Shown here piece by piece: positions 13,927-21,569 of a DNA stretch of 28,377 bases (position 1 is its first letter; each line of letters begins with the position of its first letter). Made by a program: the position numbers and the translations under genes. The notes beneath the pieces are model-generated. The model was not told the origin of the DNA. It searched no databases and was given only the letters and a program-made list of their open reading frames with translations. The DNA is from RGIG1959 sp964564305 (GTDB lineage: Bacteria > Bacillota > Clostridia > Oscillospirales > Acutalibacteraceae), in NCBI GenBank assembly GCA_964564305.1, contig CAZMAM010000020.1:1-28377 (forward strand), read 5' to 3'.

Positions 13927-13976
13927 GTCGGCGCCGCGCAAGGGGAACATCTTTGCGCGGCGCCGACGGTTTTTTT
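13927..13976 (+). terminator. Strong terminator of the metal operon
   Basis: A long stem, GTCGGCGCCGCGCAA pairing with TTGCGCGGCGCCGAC (a small internal loop aside), is followed by GG and seven T residues. It closes the operon 16 bases after the last stop. Confidence 0.93.
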
Positions 13977-14039
13977 AAACGGCGGCGAATGGATTCGCGT
14001 CAGGATCGCAAAAAAATGACGGATTTTGTTAAATGCCAC

Positions 14040-14068
14040 TTGAACAGCGGGATAGAGCTTGTTATTAT
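14040..14068 (+). promoter_or_regulatory. proC promoter
   Basis: TTGAAC at 14040-14045 and TATTAT at 14063-14068, spaced 17 bases. The expected leader is about 85 bases long. I see nothing else in the gap between the metal-operon terminator and proC. Confidence 0.6.
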
Positions 14069-14158
14069 TAAAGAGCAATAGGGCGCAGGGATTTTGGGGT
14101 TTCTTTTGAAAATTGTCTTAATAAAATGCGAAAAGATTTTGGGAAAGGGCGAATTATC

Positions 14159-14950
14159 ATGACCGTTGGATTTTTGGGTGCCGGAAATATGGGCGGCGCA
14201 TTGCTGCGCGGGCTGAAAGGGAAAGAAACGCTCTCGTTTTACGATACCGATCGGAAAAAGGCCGAGGCGCTGGCGCATGAGACCGGCGCCGCGTGCTTGG
14301 AAAATCCGCAGGATCTCGCTTTGGCGGACGCGGTGGTGCTGGCAGTAAAGCCTCAGGTGTTGCAGCAGGCGCTGCTGCCCCTTCGCGAGCCGCTGCAAAA
14401 GCGCCGCCCGACGGTGATTTCCATCGCAGCGGGCACACCCGTTTCGCTGGTTGCGCGGTACGCAGGGGACGAAACCCTGCCCATCGTCCGCGCCATGCCC
14501 AACGTGGCGGCCAAGGTGGGGCAGGCGATTACTGCCTTGTGCGCCGGGGAGAACGCTTCGGACGAGCAGCTTCAAACGGCACGGCGCATTTTTGAAAGCG
14601 TGGGCGAAACGGTTGTGTTGCCCGAAAATCTCTTCGGAATTTTTTCGGTGCTGGCCGGGTGCTCCCCCGCGTTTACGCTGATGTATATCGACGCGCTCGC
14701 TACGGCGGGCGTGAGAGGCGGGCTGCCCAAATCCGTCGCGCTCAAATGCGTGACGCAGGCGGTATCGGGTGTCGCCGCTCTGCTGGCACAAACCGGCGAG
14801 CATCCCCGCGCGCTGATGGACAGCGTCTGTTCACCCGCCGGAACCACTGTGGAAGGAGTCGCGGCGCTGCAGCGGGAAGGGTTTGAACACGCGGTGCTCG
14901 CCGCGGCCGAAGCGAGCCTCAAACGGGATATTCAGCTGAGCGGTCAATAA
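14159..14950 (+). CDS. proC: Pyrroline-5-carboxylate reductase
   Basis: ProC reduces 1-pyrroline-5-carboxylate to proline with NAD(P)H, the last step of proline synthesis. The 263-residue protein begins M-T-V-G-F-L-G-A-G-N-M-G-G-A, the dinucleotide-binding loop. It later has A-V-K-P-Q-V, I-A-A-G-T-P-V and R-A-M-P-N-V, and ends with the family signature around residues 221-237 (D-S-V-C-S-P-A-G-T-T-V-E-G-V). The frame is open from an ATG at 14126, but that start has no ribosome binding site; AAAGGG at 14143-14149 fits the ATG at 14159, where homology begins. It is a single gene with its own promoter, and base composition is visibly more G+C-rich from here on. Confidence 0.96.
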   Translation: MTVGFLGAGNMGGALLRGLKGKETLSFYDTDRKKAEALAHETGAACLENPQDLALADAVVLAVKPQVLQQALLPLREPLQKRRPTVISIAAGTPVSLVARYAGDETLPIVRAMPNVAAKVGQAITALCAGENASDEQLQTARRIFESVGETVVLPENLFGIFSVLAGCSPAFTLMYIDALATAGVRGGLPKSVALKCVTQAVSGVAALLAQTGEHPRALMDSVCSPAGTTVEGVAALQREGFEHAVLAAAEASLKRDIQLSGQ

Positions 14951-14957
14951 ACGGCTC

Positions 14958-14998
14958 AAAAGCGCGCCGAAAAGTGAAATTTCGCGCGCTTTTCGGCG
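14958..14998 (+). other. Two mutually exclusive hairpins after proC
   Basis: AAAAGCGCGC (14958-14967) can pair perfectly with GCGCGCTTTT (14984-14993). The overlapping CGCCGAAAAG (14965-14974) can pair perfectly with CTTTTCGGCG (14989-14998). Each stem is 10 bp and they share bases, so only one can form at a time. There is no long T-tract. It may be the proC terminator or a processing site. Confidence 0.5.
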
Positions 14999-15068
14999 GG
15001 AAAAAGGCGCTTTGCGGGCGGAAAATTCCCTCTGCGCCGAAAGCGGAAAACGCGCCGGCGCCGGTGAC

Positions 15069-15097
15069 TTGACAAACGGGGTCAAAAGTGGTTTAAT
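15069..15097 (+). promoter_or_regulatory. Promoter of the rsmD operon
   Basis: TTGACA at 15069-15074 and TTTAAT at 15092-15097, spaced 17 bases. It lies about 130 bases before rsmD and probably drives the following six-gene run. Confidence 0.7.
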
Positions 15098-15227
15098 AGA
15101 ATCGGTAAATTATCCGGGCAAAATTGCGCAAATCCGCGCGGCAAAAACGCACAAAAACGGTACGGGCGCACAGGCGTTGGCGTGGGGGCGCAAATTAAAT
15201 AGCCGCGCGGGCGAGAGGTGAGCACAG

Positions 15228-15761
15228 TTGCGGGTCATCACAGGGGCGGCGAAGGGCAGGAGCCTGATCACGCCGCCGGGGAATGCCACCCGCCCGACCG
15301 CTCAGCGCGTGAAGGAAGCTGTTTTTTCCTCTTTGCAATTCGATATTGCCGGGCAAACGGCGCTGGATTTGTTTGCCGGATCCGGCCAGATGGGTATTGA
15401 AGCGCTCAGCCGGGGTGCTTTGCACTGTGATTTTGTAGACAGCGCCGCGCCCGCCTGCCGGGCGGTAACGGCCAATCTCGCATCGGCGGGATTTGGGGAT
15501 TGCGCGCGGGTATACCGCCAAAGTGCGCAGGATTTTCTTTTGCGGGCGGGAGAATACGGGCTGATTTTTCTTGATCCGCCCTACCGCCTTGGGGTTTTGC
15601 CCGGAATTTTGCCCCAAGTGGCGGCGCACACCTGCCCGGGCGGGACGGTGGTGTGCGAAACGGCGGCGCAAACGATCCTGCCGGAGCAAATCGGCGGGCT
15701 TACGGCGCAGGCGCCCCGCCGGTACGGAAAAACGGCTATCGTCATTTACCGAAGATTGTGA
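15228..15761 (+). CDS. rsmD: 16S rRNA (guanine966-N2)-methyltransferase
   Basis: RsmD methylates G966 of 16S rRNA during 30S assembly, using S-adenosylmethionine. The 177 residues start M-R-V-I-T-G-A-A-K-G-R-S-L, the family N-terminus, followed by T-R-P-T-A-Q-R-V-K-E-A-V-F-S. Then come the SAM-binding loop L-D-L-F-A-G-S-G (about residues 45-53) and the catalytic D-P-P-Y at 116-119. The TTG start is supported by GAGAGGTG at 15212-15219 and by the conserved N-terminus. It is followed after 81 bases by coaD, a very common pairing in Firmicutes. Confidence 0.95.
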   Translation: MRVITGAAKGRSLITPPGNATRPTAQRVKEAVFSSLQFDIAGQTALDLFAGSGQMGIEALSRGALHCDFVDSAAPACRAVTANLASAGFGDCARVYRQSAQDFLLRAGEYGLIFLDPPYRLGVLPGILPQVAAHTCPGGTVVCETAAQTILPEQIGGLTAQAPRRYGKTAIVIYRRL

Positions 15762-15842
15762 TGCGCACAACCGGCCGTTTCACGCGTAACCCGTGCGCAT
15801 ACGCGCGGTAAAGGAATCGGCGCGGCGAAAGGAGTTCGGTCG

Positions 15843-16331
15843 GTGAAAATTGCGGTATGTCCGGGCAGTTTTGACCCGGTGACCAACGGACATGTGGATA
15901 TCATCGCGCGGGCGGCGGCGCTGTTTGACCGGGTGAACGTGGCGGTGATGGTCAATGCGGCGAAATCGCCGGTGTTTTCCACCGAATGCCGCGTGGAGAT
16001 GCTCAGGGACTGCACCGCGCATCTGCCTAACGTACAGGTGGAAAGTTACGACGGCTTGCTGGCCGTGTACGCGCAGCGCGTGGGGGCGACGGCGATCGTC
16101 AAAGGGCTGCGCGCGCTTTCGGATTTTGAATACGAATTTCAGATGGCGCTGACCAACCGGCGGCTGAATCCCCGGCTGGAAACGGTTTTCCTGACGGCGA
16201 CCGACGACAAAATGTACCTGTCGTCGAGCTTGGTCAAACAGGTGGCGCAATATGGAGGGGATGTATCCGCCTTTGTCCCGGCGGTGATATTGCCCCGGAT
16301 TCAGCGGCAGTTTGGGACGCGGCCGCTGTAA
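15843..16331 (+). CDS. coaD: Phosphopantetheine adenylyltransferase
   Basis: CoaD joins 4'-phosphopantetheine to AMP from ATP, the fourth step of coenzyme A synthesis. The protein has the usual length (162 residues). The nucleotidyltransferase motif is G-S-F-D-P-V-T-N-G-H (catalytic His17), followed by V-K-G-L-R-A-L-S-D-F-E-Y-E and the C-terminal Y-L-S-S-S-L-V-K motif. It starts at GTG 15843, 7 bases after AAAGGAG. It sits in the operon between rsmD and a coiled-coil protein. Confidence 0.96.
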   Translation: MKIAVCPGSFDPVTNGHVDIIARAAALFDRVNVAVMVNAAKSPVFSTECRVEMLRDCTAHLPNVQVESYDGLLAVYAQRVGATAIVKGLRALSDFEYEFQMALTNRRLNPRLETVFLTATDDKMYLSSSLVKQVAQYGGDVSAFVPAVILPRIQRQFGTRPL

Positions 16332-16376
16332 AAGCGGTAAGTTGGAAAGAGCAGTAATCGGAAAGGACGGATCTTC

Positions 16377-16883
16377 ATGAACGTGGAGGAATTGCTCGAG
16401 CAGATCGATGAAATGGTGGATAAGGCGTGGGGTGTTCCGCTTTCCGGCGGAAAATGCATGATCGAGGCGGACAGGCTGCGGGATATCATCGACGACATCC
16501 GCGCAGCATTGCCCTCCGAAATCCGTCAGGCGCAGACCATTGTCACCGACCGCGCGGAAATTGTGGCGGGCGCCAAGCGGGAAGCGGAAAACATCGTGCG
16601 CAAGGCAGAGGAGCGTGCGCAGGCGATGATTGCGCAGGAGGAGATTACCCGTCAGGCGCAGCAAAAAGCGGAGGAGCTTTTGCTGCGCGCCCAGCAGCGT
16701 TCCCGCGATATGTGCAAAGGCGCCACCGATTTTTCGGAAGACGTGCTGCGCCGCACGGAGGAAGGCCTCACCGCCCGTTTAAGCGAAGTGCGGCAGGCGC
16801 GGCAGATGGTGCGCAGCGCGGCGGCGCAAAAGAACAACCAGGGCCCCGCGCCCAAGAACAGCGCTTCAACTGAAGGCAAATAA
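16377..16883 (+). CDS. Coiled-coil protein, ATP-synthase-subunit-like or DivIVA-like
   Basis: A 168-residue, highly charged helical protein. An N-terminal segment (M-N-V-E-E-L-L-E-Q-I-D-E-M-V-D-K-A) is followed by a long Ala/Glu/Arg/Gln-rich coiled coil from about residue 45 to 150 and a short Asn/Pro/Ser tail. Such proteins are often named after V-type ATPase subunit H or DivIVA only because of coiled-coil similarity. It has no membrane segment and no catalytic motif. It is commonly seen next to coaD in Clostridia as far as I recall. An AAAGGA lies before the ATG. Function is unknown; a scaffold or cell-division role is a guess. Confidence 0.75.
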   Translation: MNVEELLEQIDEMVDKAWGVPLSGGKCMIEADRLRDIIDDIRAALPSEIRQAQTIVTDRAEIVAGAKREAENIVRKAEERAQAMIAQEEITRQAQQKAEELLLRAQQRSRDMCKGATDFSEDVLRRTEEGLTARLSEVRQARQMVRSAAAQKNNQGPAPKNSASTEGK

Positions 16884-16934
16884 ACCCCTTGCGCCAAAGG
16901 TCTTTGGTGTATTGAAGAGGGAGGAAAGCATCCG

Positions 16935-19106
16935 GTGATTACGTTTCACGCCGACCGCAAGGTTTTTCATTTGCGCACCGCGCACACCGGCATGCTCATT
17001 TCCCTTTTGGACGGCGTGCGCCTGTATTCCGCCTATTACGGAAAACGCCTTCGGGAAGACGCGGATCTTACCCGCCTGTGGCAGGTATACCCCAGCGGGT
17101 TTTCCCCCAATTACGAAGGCGCGCCGGACGCGCGGTATTCGCTGGATTTAATTCCCACCGAGTACCCCGCTTTCGGGCACGGGGATTTTCGCTCTCCCGC
17201 CGTGGAAGTGATTTTCCCGAACGGCGGAACCGTTATAGACCCGGTGTATTGCTCGCATGAGATTGTGCCCGGAGGAACGGAACCGCCCGGCCTTCCCGGG
17301 CTGAGCGGGGGCGACCAAACCCTGAAAATCCTGCTGCGGGATCGGCCGACCGGGCTGCAAATCCGGCTGTATTACACCGTGTACGAGCAGACGGATATTA
17401 TCGCCCGCCGGGCGGAAATCGTCAACGCCACCGGTGCGCCGGTGCGGCTTGAGCGCGCGATGAGCCTGAGCATGGATTTACCGATAGGCGGCTTTGATTT
17501 GATCGGGCTGTACGGATCTCATATCCGCGAGCGGCAGATCGACCGCACGCCGCTGCGGCACGGTACGCAATCGGTGGGCAGCCGGCGCGGCGCCTCTTCC
17601 CATCAGCACAATCCCTTCCTCGCCTTTGCCCGGCCGAACGCCGATGAGCAAAGCGGGGAAGTTTACGCTATGGCACTTGTTTACAGCGGGAACTGGCTGG
17701 GCCTGTGCGAAACGGATTCTTTCGGGGGCGCCCGGGTACAGATGGGCATTCACCCCGATGGGTTTTCATGGCTTTTGGAGCCCGGAGAGCGCTTTGTTAC
17801 TCCGCAGGCGGTGATTACTTATTCCGATGCGGGGTTCGGCGAAATGTCCCGCCGGTTCCACCGCGTTTTTTGCGATCATCTGGGGCACGGCAAAACCCGT
17901 CGCCGCCGCCCCATCGTCATCAACAGCTGGGAAGCGACGTATTTTGATTTTGACGAGCACAAGCTGCTGAACATCATCGAAAGCTGCCGAGGGCTCGGCA
18001 TCGATACGTTTGTGCTGGACGACGGCTGGTTCGGCCGCCGGGACGACGATACCGGTTCACTGGGAGACTGGTTCGTGCACCCCGGGAAGCTGCCGCACGG
18101 ATTAAAACCCCTTTGCGACAAATGCGCCGAACAGGGGATGGATTTTGGGCTGTGGTTCGAACCGGAGATGGTTTCCCCAGACAGCGAATTGTACCGCGCT
18201 CACCCCGACTGGGCGCTGGGCGAGCCGGGGCGGCCTTTGTGTCTTGGGCGCAATCAGTTGGTGCTCGACCTCACGCGCGGGGACGTGATTGCGTATCTGG
18301 AGGAAGCAATCGGCTCTTTGCTGCGGGAAAACCGCATCGCGTATGTAAAGTGGGATATGAACCGCCACCTCACCGATGTTTATTCCTCGGCTTTGCCCGC
18401 CGACCGGCAGGGTGAAGTGTGCCACCGGTATGTGCTCGGCCTGTACCGGCTGATGGGAGATCTGGCACAGGCGTTTCCGCAGGTAACTTTCGAGGGGTGT
18501 TCCGGCGGCGGCGGGAGATTCGATGCGGGTGTGCTGTATTACCAGCCGCAAATCTGGACTTCGGATAATTCCGATGCCATTGAGCGGCTGAAGATTCAGT
18601 ACGGCACTTCGCTTTGCTATCCGCCGCAGTGCATGACCGCGCACCTTTCCGCTTCCCCCAATCACCAAATGGGCCGTGTCACTCCGATGAACACCCGCGC
18701 GCTGGTGAGCATGAGCGCTTCTTTCGGTTATGAGCTGAATCCCCTTTTGCTCACCGAAGAGGAACGCGCTCAGATCAAAGCGCAGACCGCCATGTACCGC
18801 GAAATTTCCGACATCGTGGTTTTTGGGGATTTTTACCGGCTGATTAATCCATTTACCGAAAACGCGTGCGCGTGGATGTTTGTACTGCCGGATAAAAGCC
18901 GGGCGTTTGCCGTTTATGTGCGGCAGCTCGCCGTGCCCGCCGACCCGAGAAATGTTTTGAAATGCCAAGGGCTGGATCCGAGCGCCGTTTACCGGGTCAG
19001 GGAACTCGGCGCCGAATTCGGCGGGGATGAACTGATGTACGCCGGGCTGGCGATACCGCCGCTTTTGGATTTTGAGGCCGTTTCTTATACGCTGGAGAAA
19101 ATATGA
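16935..19106 (+). CDS. GH36 alpha-galactosidase
   Basis: A cytoplasmic retaining alpha-galactosidase for melibiose, raffinose and related sugars. The 723 residues have the usual GH36 layout: an N-terminal beta-sandwich (to about 320), a TIM barrel, and a C-terminal beta domain. The nucleophile is Asp474 in V-K-W-D-M-N-R and the acid/base is Asp544 in I-W-T-S-D-N-S-D, 70 residues apart as in other GH36 enzymes. D-D-G-W-F-G-R-R-D-D (about 360) and C-S-G-G-G-G-R-F-D also fit. No signal peptide. The GTG start has GAGGGAGG upstream. No sugar transporter or regulator is nearby, so it seems to ride in a housekeeping operon. Its stop overlaps the next start (ATGA). Confidence 0.95.
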   Translation: MITFHADRKVFHLRTAHTGMLISLLDGVRLYSAYYGKRLREDADLTRLWQVYPSGFSPNYEGAPDARYSLDLIPTEYPAFGHGDFRSPAVEVIFPNGGTVIDPVYCSHEIVPGGTEPPGLPGLSGGDQTLKILLRDRPTGLQIRLYYTVYEQTDIIARRAEIVNATGAPVRLERAMSLSMDLPIGGFDLIGLYGSHIRERQIDRTPLRHGTQSVGSRRGASSHQHNPFLAFARPNADEQSGEVYAMALVYSGNWLGLCETDSFGGARVQMGIHPDGFSWLLEPGERFVTPQAVITYSDAGFGEMSRRFHRVFCDHLGHGKTRRRRPIVINSWEATYFDFDEHKLLNIIESCRGLGIDTFVLDDGWFGRRDDDTGSLGDWFVHPGKLPHGLKPLCDKCAEQGMDFGLWFEPEMVSPDSELYRAHPDWALGEPGRPLCLGRNQLVLDLTRGDVIAYLEEAIGSLLRENRIAYVKWDMNRHLTDVYSSALPADRQGEVCHRYVLGLYRLMGDLAQAFPQVTFEGCSGGGGRFDAGVLYYQPQIWTSDNSDAIERLKIQYGTSLCYPPQCMTAHLSASPNHQMGRVTPMNTRALVSMSASFGYELNPLLLTEEERAQIKAQTAMYREISDIVVFGDFYRLINPFTENACAWMFVLPDKSRAFAVYVRQLAVPADPRNVLKCQGLDPSAVYRVRELGAEFGGDELMYAGLAIPPLLDFEAVSYTLEKI

Positions 19107-19978
19107 CCGCTTGGATTGTCTATAACGGTTTTTGGAATGCCGCGCCGCCGCCCCCGGTTGTTTCGCTCGTCGCTGCCGCAAAACGGCGGGGGCTGGTTCT
19201 TGTGCCGAAAGCGAACACCGAAATTTTTGCCCAAACGGGAACAGCGGCCGGTATTTATCCCGCGGGGCCTTTGCCCGCGGTTGCGCTCTTTTGGGATAAA
19301 GACACGCGCCTTGCCCACGCAATGGAAGCCGCGGGCATGCGGCTGTACAACAGTGCTTCGGCGGTGGAGCGGTGCGACGACAAATCGGTGACCCATCTTC
19401 GGCTGGCCCAAGCGGGCATCCCCATGCCGCTGACCTTTACCGCCCCGTTTACGTACACGCGTTTTACGCCGGAGGGGGACGCCTTTTTGCGGCAGGCGTC
19501 CGATGTGCTCGGTTTTCCGCTCGTTGTAAAAGAGTGCTACGGTTCGCTGGGCGGGCAGGTATATCTCGCCGAGGATGGGAACCGGTTGCGCCGCATCGCG
19601 GATACGCTTGGCGCCAAACCGTTTTTGCTGCAAAAATTTATCCCGCCGGGCGGGCGGGATAAGCGGCTGTATGTGGTGGGCGGGCAGGTCGTTGCGGCCA
19701 TGACGCGGGAAAACCCTCATGATTTTCGCGCGAATATCGCCTTTGGCGCACATGGGAAGGCGTACACGCCCACCGGGGAGGAGACGGCGCTGGCGTTGGC
19801 TTGTGCCGGGGCGCTCGGATGCGATATCGCCGGGGTGGATATGCTGGACGGCCCGCTGGTGCTGGAAGTTAATTCCTCGGCGCGAACGGCGGAAATTTCC
19901 CGCTGTACCGGCATTGACGTGGACGACCAGATTATCCGGTATGTGCTGCAAAAGGAGGAAACCTATGCGGCTGGATAA
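19103..19978 (+). CDS. RimK-like ATP-grasp ligase
   Basis: A 291-residue ATP-grasp enzyme of the RimK/LysX type, which joins an amino acid or other amine to a carboxylate through an acyl phosphate. After a pre-ATP-grasp domain come D-D-K-S-V-T-H-L, the ATP-binding V-V-K-E-C-Y-G-S-L-G-G, L-L-Q-K-F-I-P-P, the R-L-Y-V-V-G-G strand and the metal-binding end L-V-L-E-V-N-S-S-A. Substrate is unknown; RimK homologues act on ribosomal protein S6, peptides, or small molecules. The ATG overlaps the galactosidase stop by 4 bases, and its own 3' end overlaps the next gene by 14 bases, so it is tightly coupled both ways. Confidence 0.9.
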   Translation: MTAWIVYNGFWNAAPPPPVVSLVAAAKRRGLVLVPKANTEIFAQTGTAAGIYPAGPLPAVALFWDKDTRLAHAMEAAGMRLYNSASAVERCDDKSVTHLRLAQAGIPMPLTFTAPFTYTRFTPEGDAFLRQASDVLGFPLVVKECYGSLGGQVYLAEDGNRLRRIADTLGAKPFLLQKFIPPGGRDKRLYVVGGQVVAAMTRENPHDFRANIAFGAHGKAYTPTGEETALALACAGALGCDIAGVDMLDGPLVLEVNSSARTAEISRCTGIDVDDQIIRYVLQKEETYAAG

Positions 19979-20219
19979 ATTTTTAAAAGTTTCCCGGCTG
20001 ATGAAGCGGCGCACGATGGCCAACGAAGTGTGCGATGCGGGGCGGGTGACGGTCAACGGAAAGGTCGCCAGAGCTTCGTACGCGGTGCGGCCGGGGGATG
20101 AAATCACCCTCACTTTGGGTCCACGCAGGCTGACGGCGCGGGTGCGCGCCGTAACGGAATCGCCGCGCAAAGAAGACGCGGCGAATATGTATGAAATTAT
20201 TGCCGACGGGCCGGCCTAA
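19965..20219 (+). CDS. S4-domain RNA-binding protein, RqcP/Hsp15 family
   Basis: An 84-residue protein made almost wholly of an S4 RNA-binding domain: M-R-L-D-K-F-L-K-V-S-R-L-M-K-R-R, then V-C-D-A-G-R-V-T-V-N-G-K-V-A-R-A-S-Y. Length and sequence match RqcP (YabO) of Bacillus and Hsp15, which bind stalled 50S-peptidyl-tRNA complexes during ribosome rescue. The assignment comes from family resemblance; the genome position differs from B. subtilis. AAAGGAGG at 19951-19958 sits inside the ATP-grasp gene and supports the ATG at 19965. It is the last gene of the operon. Confidence 0.88.
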   Translation: MRLDKFLKVSRLMKRRTMANEVCDAGRVTVNGKVARASYAVRPGDEITLTLGPRRLTARVRAVTESPRKEDAANMYEIIADGPA

Positions 20220-20328
20220 CCCGCAGGCGCCGGTAACATTTAAAGCTTAAAAGCTCAACATTCAAAGCTCAAAGCCGGGGATTTTCGGGTAAAAAGCAAA
20301 GTGCCCGCTGCCGTGGGTATCAAGAAAG

Positions 20329-20351
20329 AAGCGCCGTTTTCGGCGGCGCTT
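20329..20351. terminator. Hairpin between converging genes
   Basis: AAGCGCCG and CGGCGCTT form a perfect 8-bp stem with a 7-base loop, lying between the end of the RqcP-like gene (+) and the end of the DegV gene (-). Pyrimidine-rich flanks on both sides suggest a bidirectional terminator. Upstream (20240-20275) there is a run of short imperfect AAAGCTYAA repeats of no clear meaning. Confidence 0.6.
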
Positions 20352-20402
20352 TCTCGGGGCGCGGCAAAGGGCGCCATGGAAGGAAACAAGAAAAACCGGG
20401 CG

Positions 20403-21260
20403 CTATTTTGTCATGTACAGGATGCCCAGCGTATTGGGGCCGCAGTGGGAAGAGATGGTGCAGGAAGCGCCGGTATCGTAAATATGTTCGAACGGCTGGT
20501 ATTTTAAGATGAGTTTTCGAACCGCGTCGACCCGCTCCTGAGCGATGGTGGTGTGGGTGATGAAGATTTTATCCAAGCGGATATCCGTTCTGCCCTCCAG
20601 TTCGTCGCGGACATACCCTTCCAGTGCGATGTCCAGCGAACCGCGGTATTTTTTGCCGACGTCCATGTGCCCGTCCTCGTTGGAGACGCGGATACACGGC
20701 TTGAGTTTGAGCAGGTTCGCCCCCATCATGGTCAGTGCGGAGCAGCGCCCGCCTTTGTGCAGAAATTCCAGCGTGTCCAGCACAAAACTCGCCGTCACCT
20801 TAGAGGCGAGCGCATCCACCTGCTCGGCGGTTTCTTTGGCGGAAAGCCCAGCGGAGATGCGGGAAGCGGCCTCCAGCACCAAATGGCCGGATCCGCTTGA
20901 AAGATTGCGGCTGTTGACCACATACACCCTGTCCGGGAATTCCTGCGCGGCCATCACGCAGTTTTGATACGCAACGGAAAGCCCGGAGCCCAAAGTGATG
21001 TACACGACGTCGTTTCCGCCTTCGACAAACGGGCGGAAGAAATCGATGTATTCCTGCGTGTTAATGGCCGCGGTGGTCGGCAAAATTTTCTGTTCACGGT
21101 AGATGCGGAAAATGTCGTCGGGTGTCAGATCGATTCCGTCCCGGTAAGATTTGTCCCCCAAAACGACATGATACGGGTAAAGTTGCACCCCCGTTTGTTC
21201 GGTCAGTTCCGGACCTAAGTCACAGGTGGTATCGGCGCAAAGAATGACTTTACGGCTCAA
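20403..21260 (-). CDS. DegV-family fatty-acid-binding protein
   Basis: DegV (FakB-like) proteins bind a fatty acid and present it to a kinase (FakA) for phosphorylation and entry into phospholipids. The 285 residues show the family start V-I-L-C-A-D-T-T-C-D-L, the T-T-A-A-I-N-T-Q segment, the I-T-L-G-S-G-L-S-V-A-Y-Q segment around the lipid carboxylate site, F-L-H-K-G-G-R and a C-terminal H-C-G-P-N-T-L-G. The start is a TTG at 21260 (minus strand) with GAGGAG about 10 bases upstream. It is transcribed alone from its own promoter. No FakA gene is in the window. Exact ligand is unknown. Confidence 0.93.
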   Translation of the reverse strand: MSRKVILCADTTCDLGPELTEQTGVQLYPYHVVLGDKSYRDGIDLTPDDIFRIYREQKILPTTAAINTQEYIDFFRPFVEGGNDVVYITLGSGLSVAYQNCVMAAQEFPDRVYVVNSRNLSSGSGHLVLEAASRISAGLSAKETAEQVDALASKVTASFVLDTLEFLHKGGRCSALTMMGANLLKLKPCIRVSNEDGHMDVGKKYRGSLDIALEGYVRDELEGRTDIRLDKIFITHTTIAQERVDAVRKLILKYQPFEHIYDTGASCTISSHCGPNTLGILYMTK

Positions 21261-21367
21261 TGCCTATACACTCCTCTTTCGGAAATCATTCACAAAACCG
21301 CGCGCCCGCAGTACGGCACCGAACTTCGGTGCGCACAAAAGCGCGCTCTCGCGAATATTTAAATTCT

Positions 21368-21396
21368 ATTCTACCACTTTGTCGCCTGCCGTGCAA
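21368..21396 (-). promoter_or_regulatory. Promoter of the DegV gene
   Basis: On the minus strand TTGCAC (21391-21396) and TAGAAT (21368-21373) are spaced 17 bases. The leader of about 100 bases contains a small perfect hairpin, GCACCGAA/TTCGGTGC (21316-21332). Confidence 0.7.
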
Positions 21397-21569
21397 CCCT
21401 TAAAAGGGGCAAAAAACCGGGTTTTTCACAATATTCGGGAAAACGGATGCCTTGGGGTGGGCAATTTGCTTTTTGCCCGGCAGTCGGCGCGAGCGAACGC
21501 ATTTAGACAGCACAAAACATCACACCGTCGGCAAGGCGGGAACTCACCAAAAAAGGAGGGGCGGCGAGC
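21397..21569. other. Intergenic region between divergent genes
   Basis: Together with the DegV leader and promoter, 21261-21569 is a 309-base gap between divergent genes. I see no convincing + strand promoter for the following gene. A small hairpin GGGCAA/TTGCCC lies at 21459-21478, and an AAGGAGG ribosome binding site at about 21552-21558. Confidence 0.5.

Noticed and set aside
14106..14125. TTGAAA followed by TAATAA near proC as a promoter
   Set aside because: The spacing is far too short; the pair at 14040-14068 fits much better.
16894..16907. Palindrome CCAAAG-GT-CTTTGG before the galactosidase gene as a sugar-regulator operator
   Set aside because: It is very short, no promoter overlaps it and no regulator is nearby.
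18102..19322. A 406-codon open frame on the minus strand
   Set aside because: It is antisense to the GH36 catalytic domain, which has all its active-site residues on the + strand.
20240..20275. Short AAAGCTYAA-like repeats before the convergent terminator
   Set aside because: Only three or four imperfect 9-base copies in an A/T-richer patch; too little to call a functional repeat.
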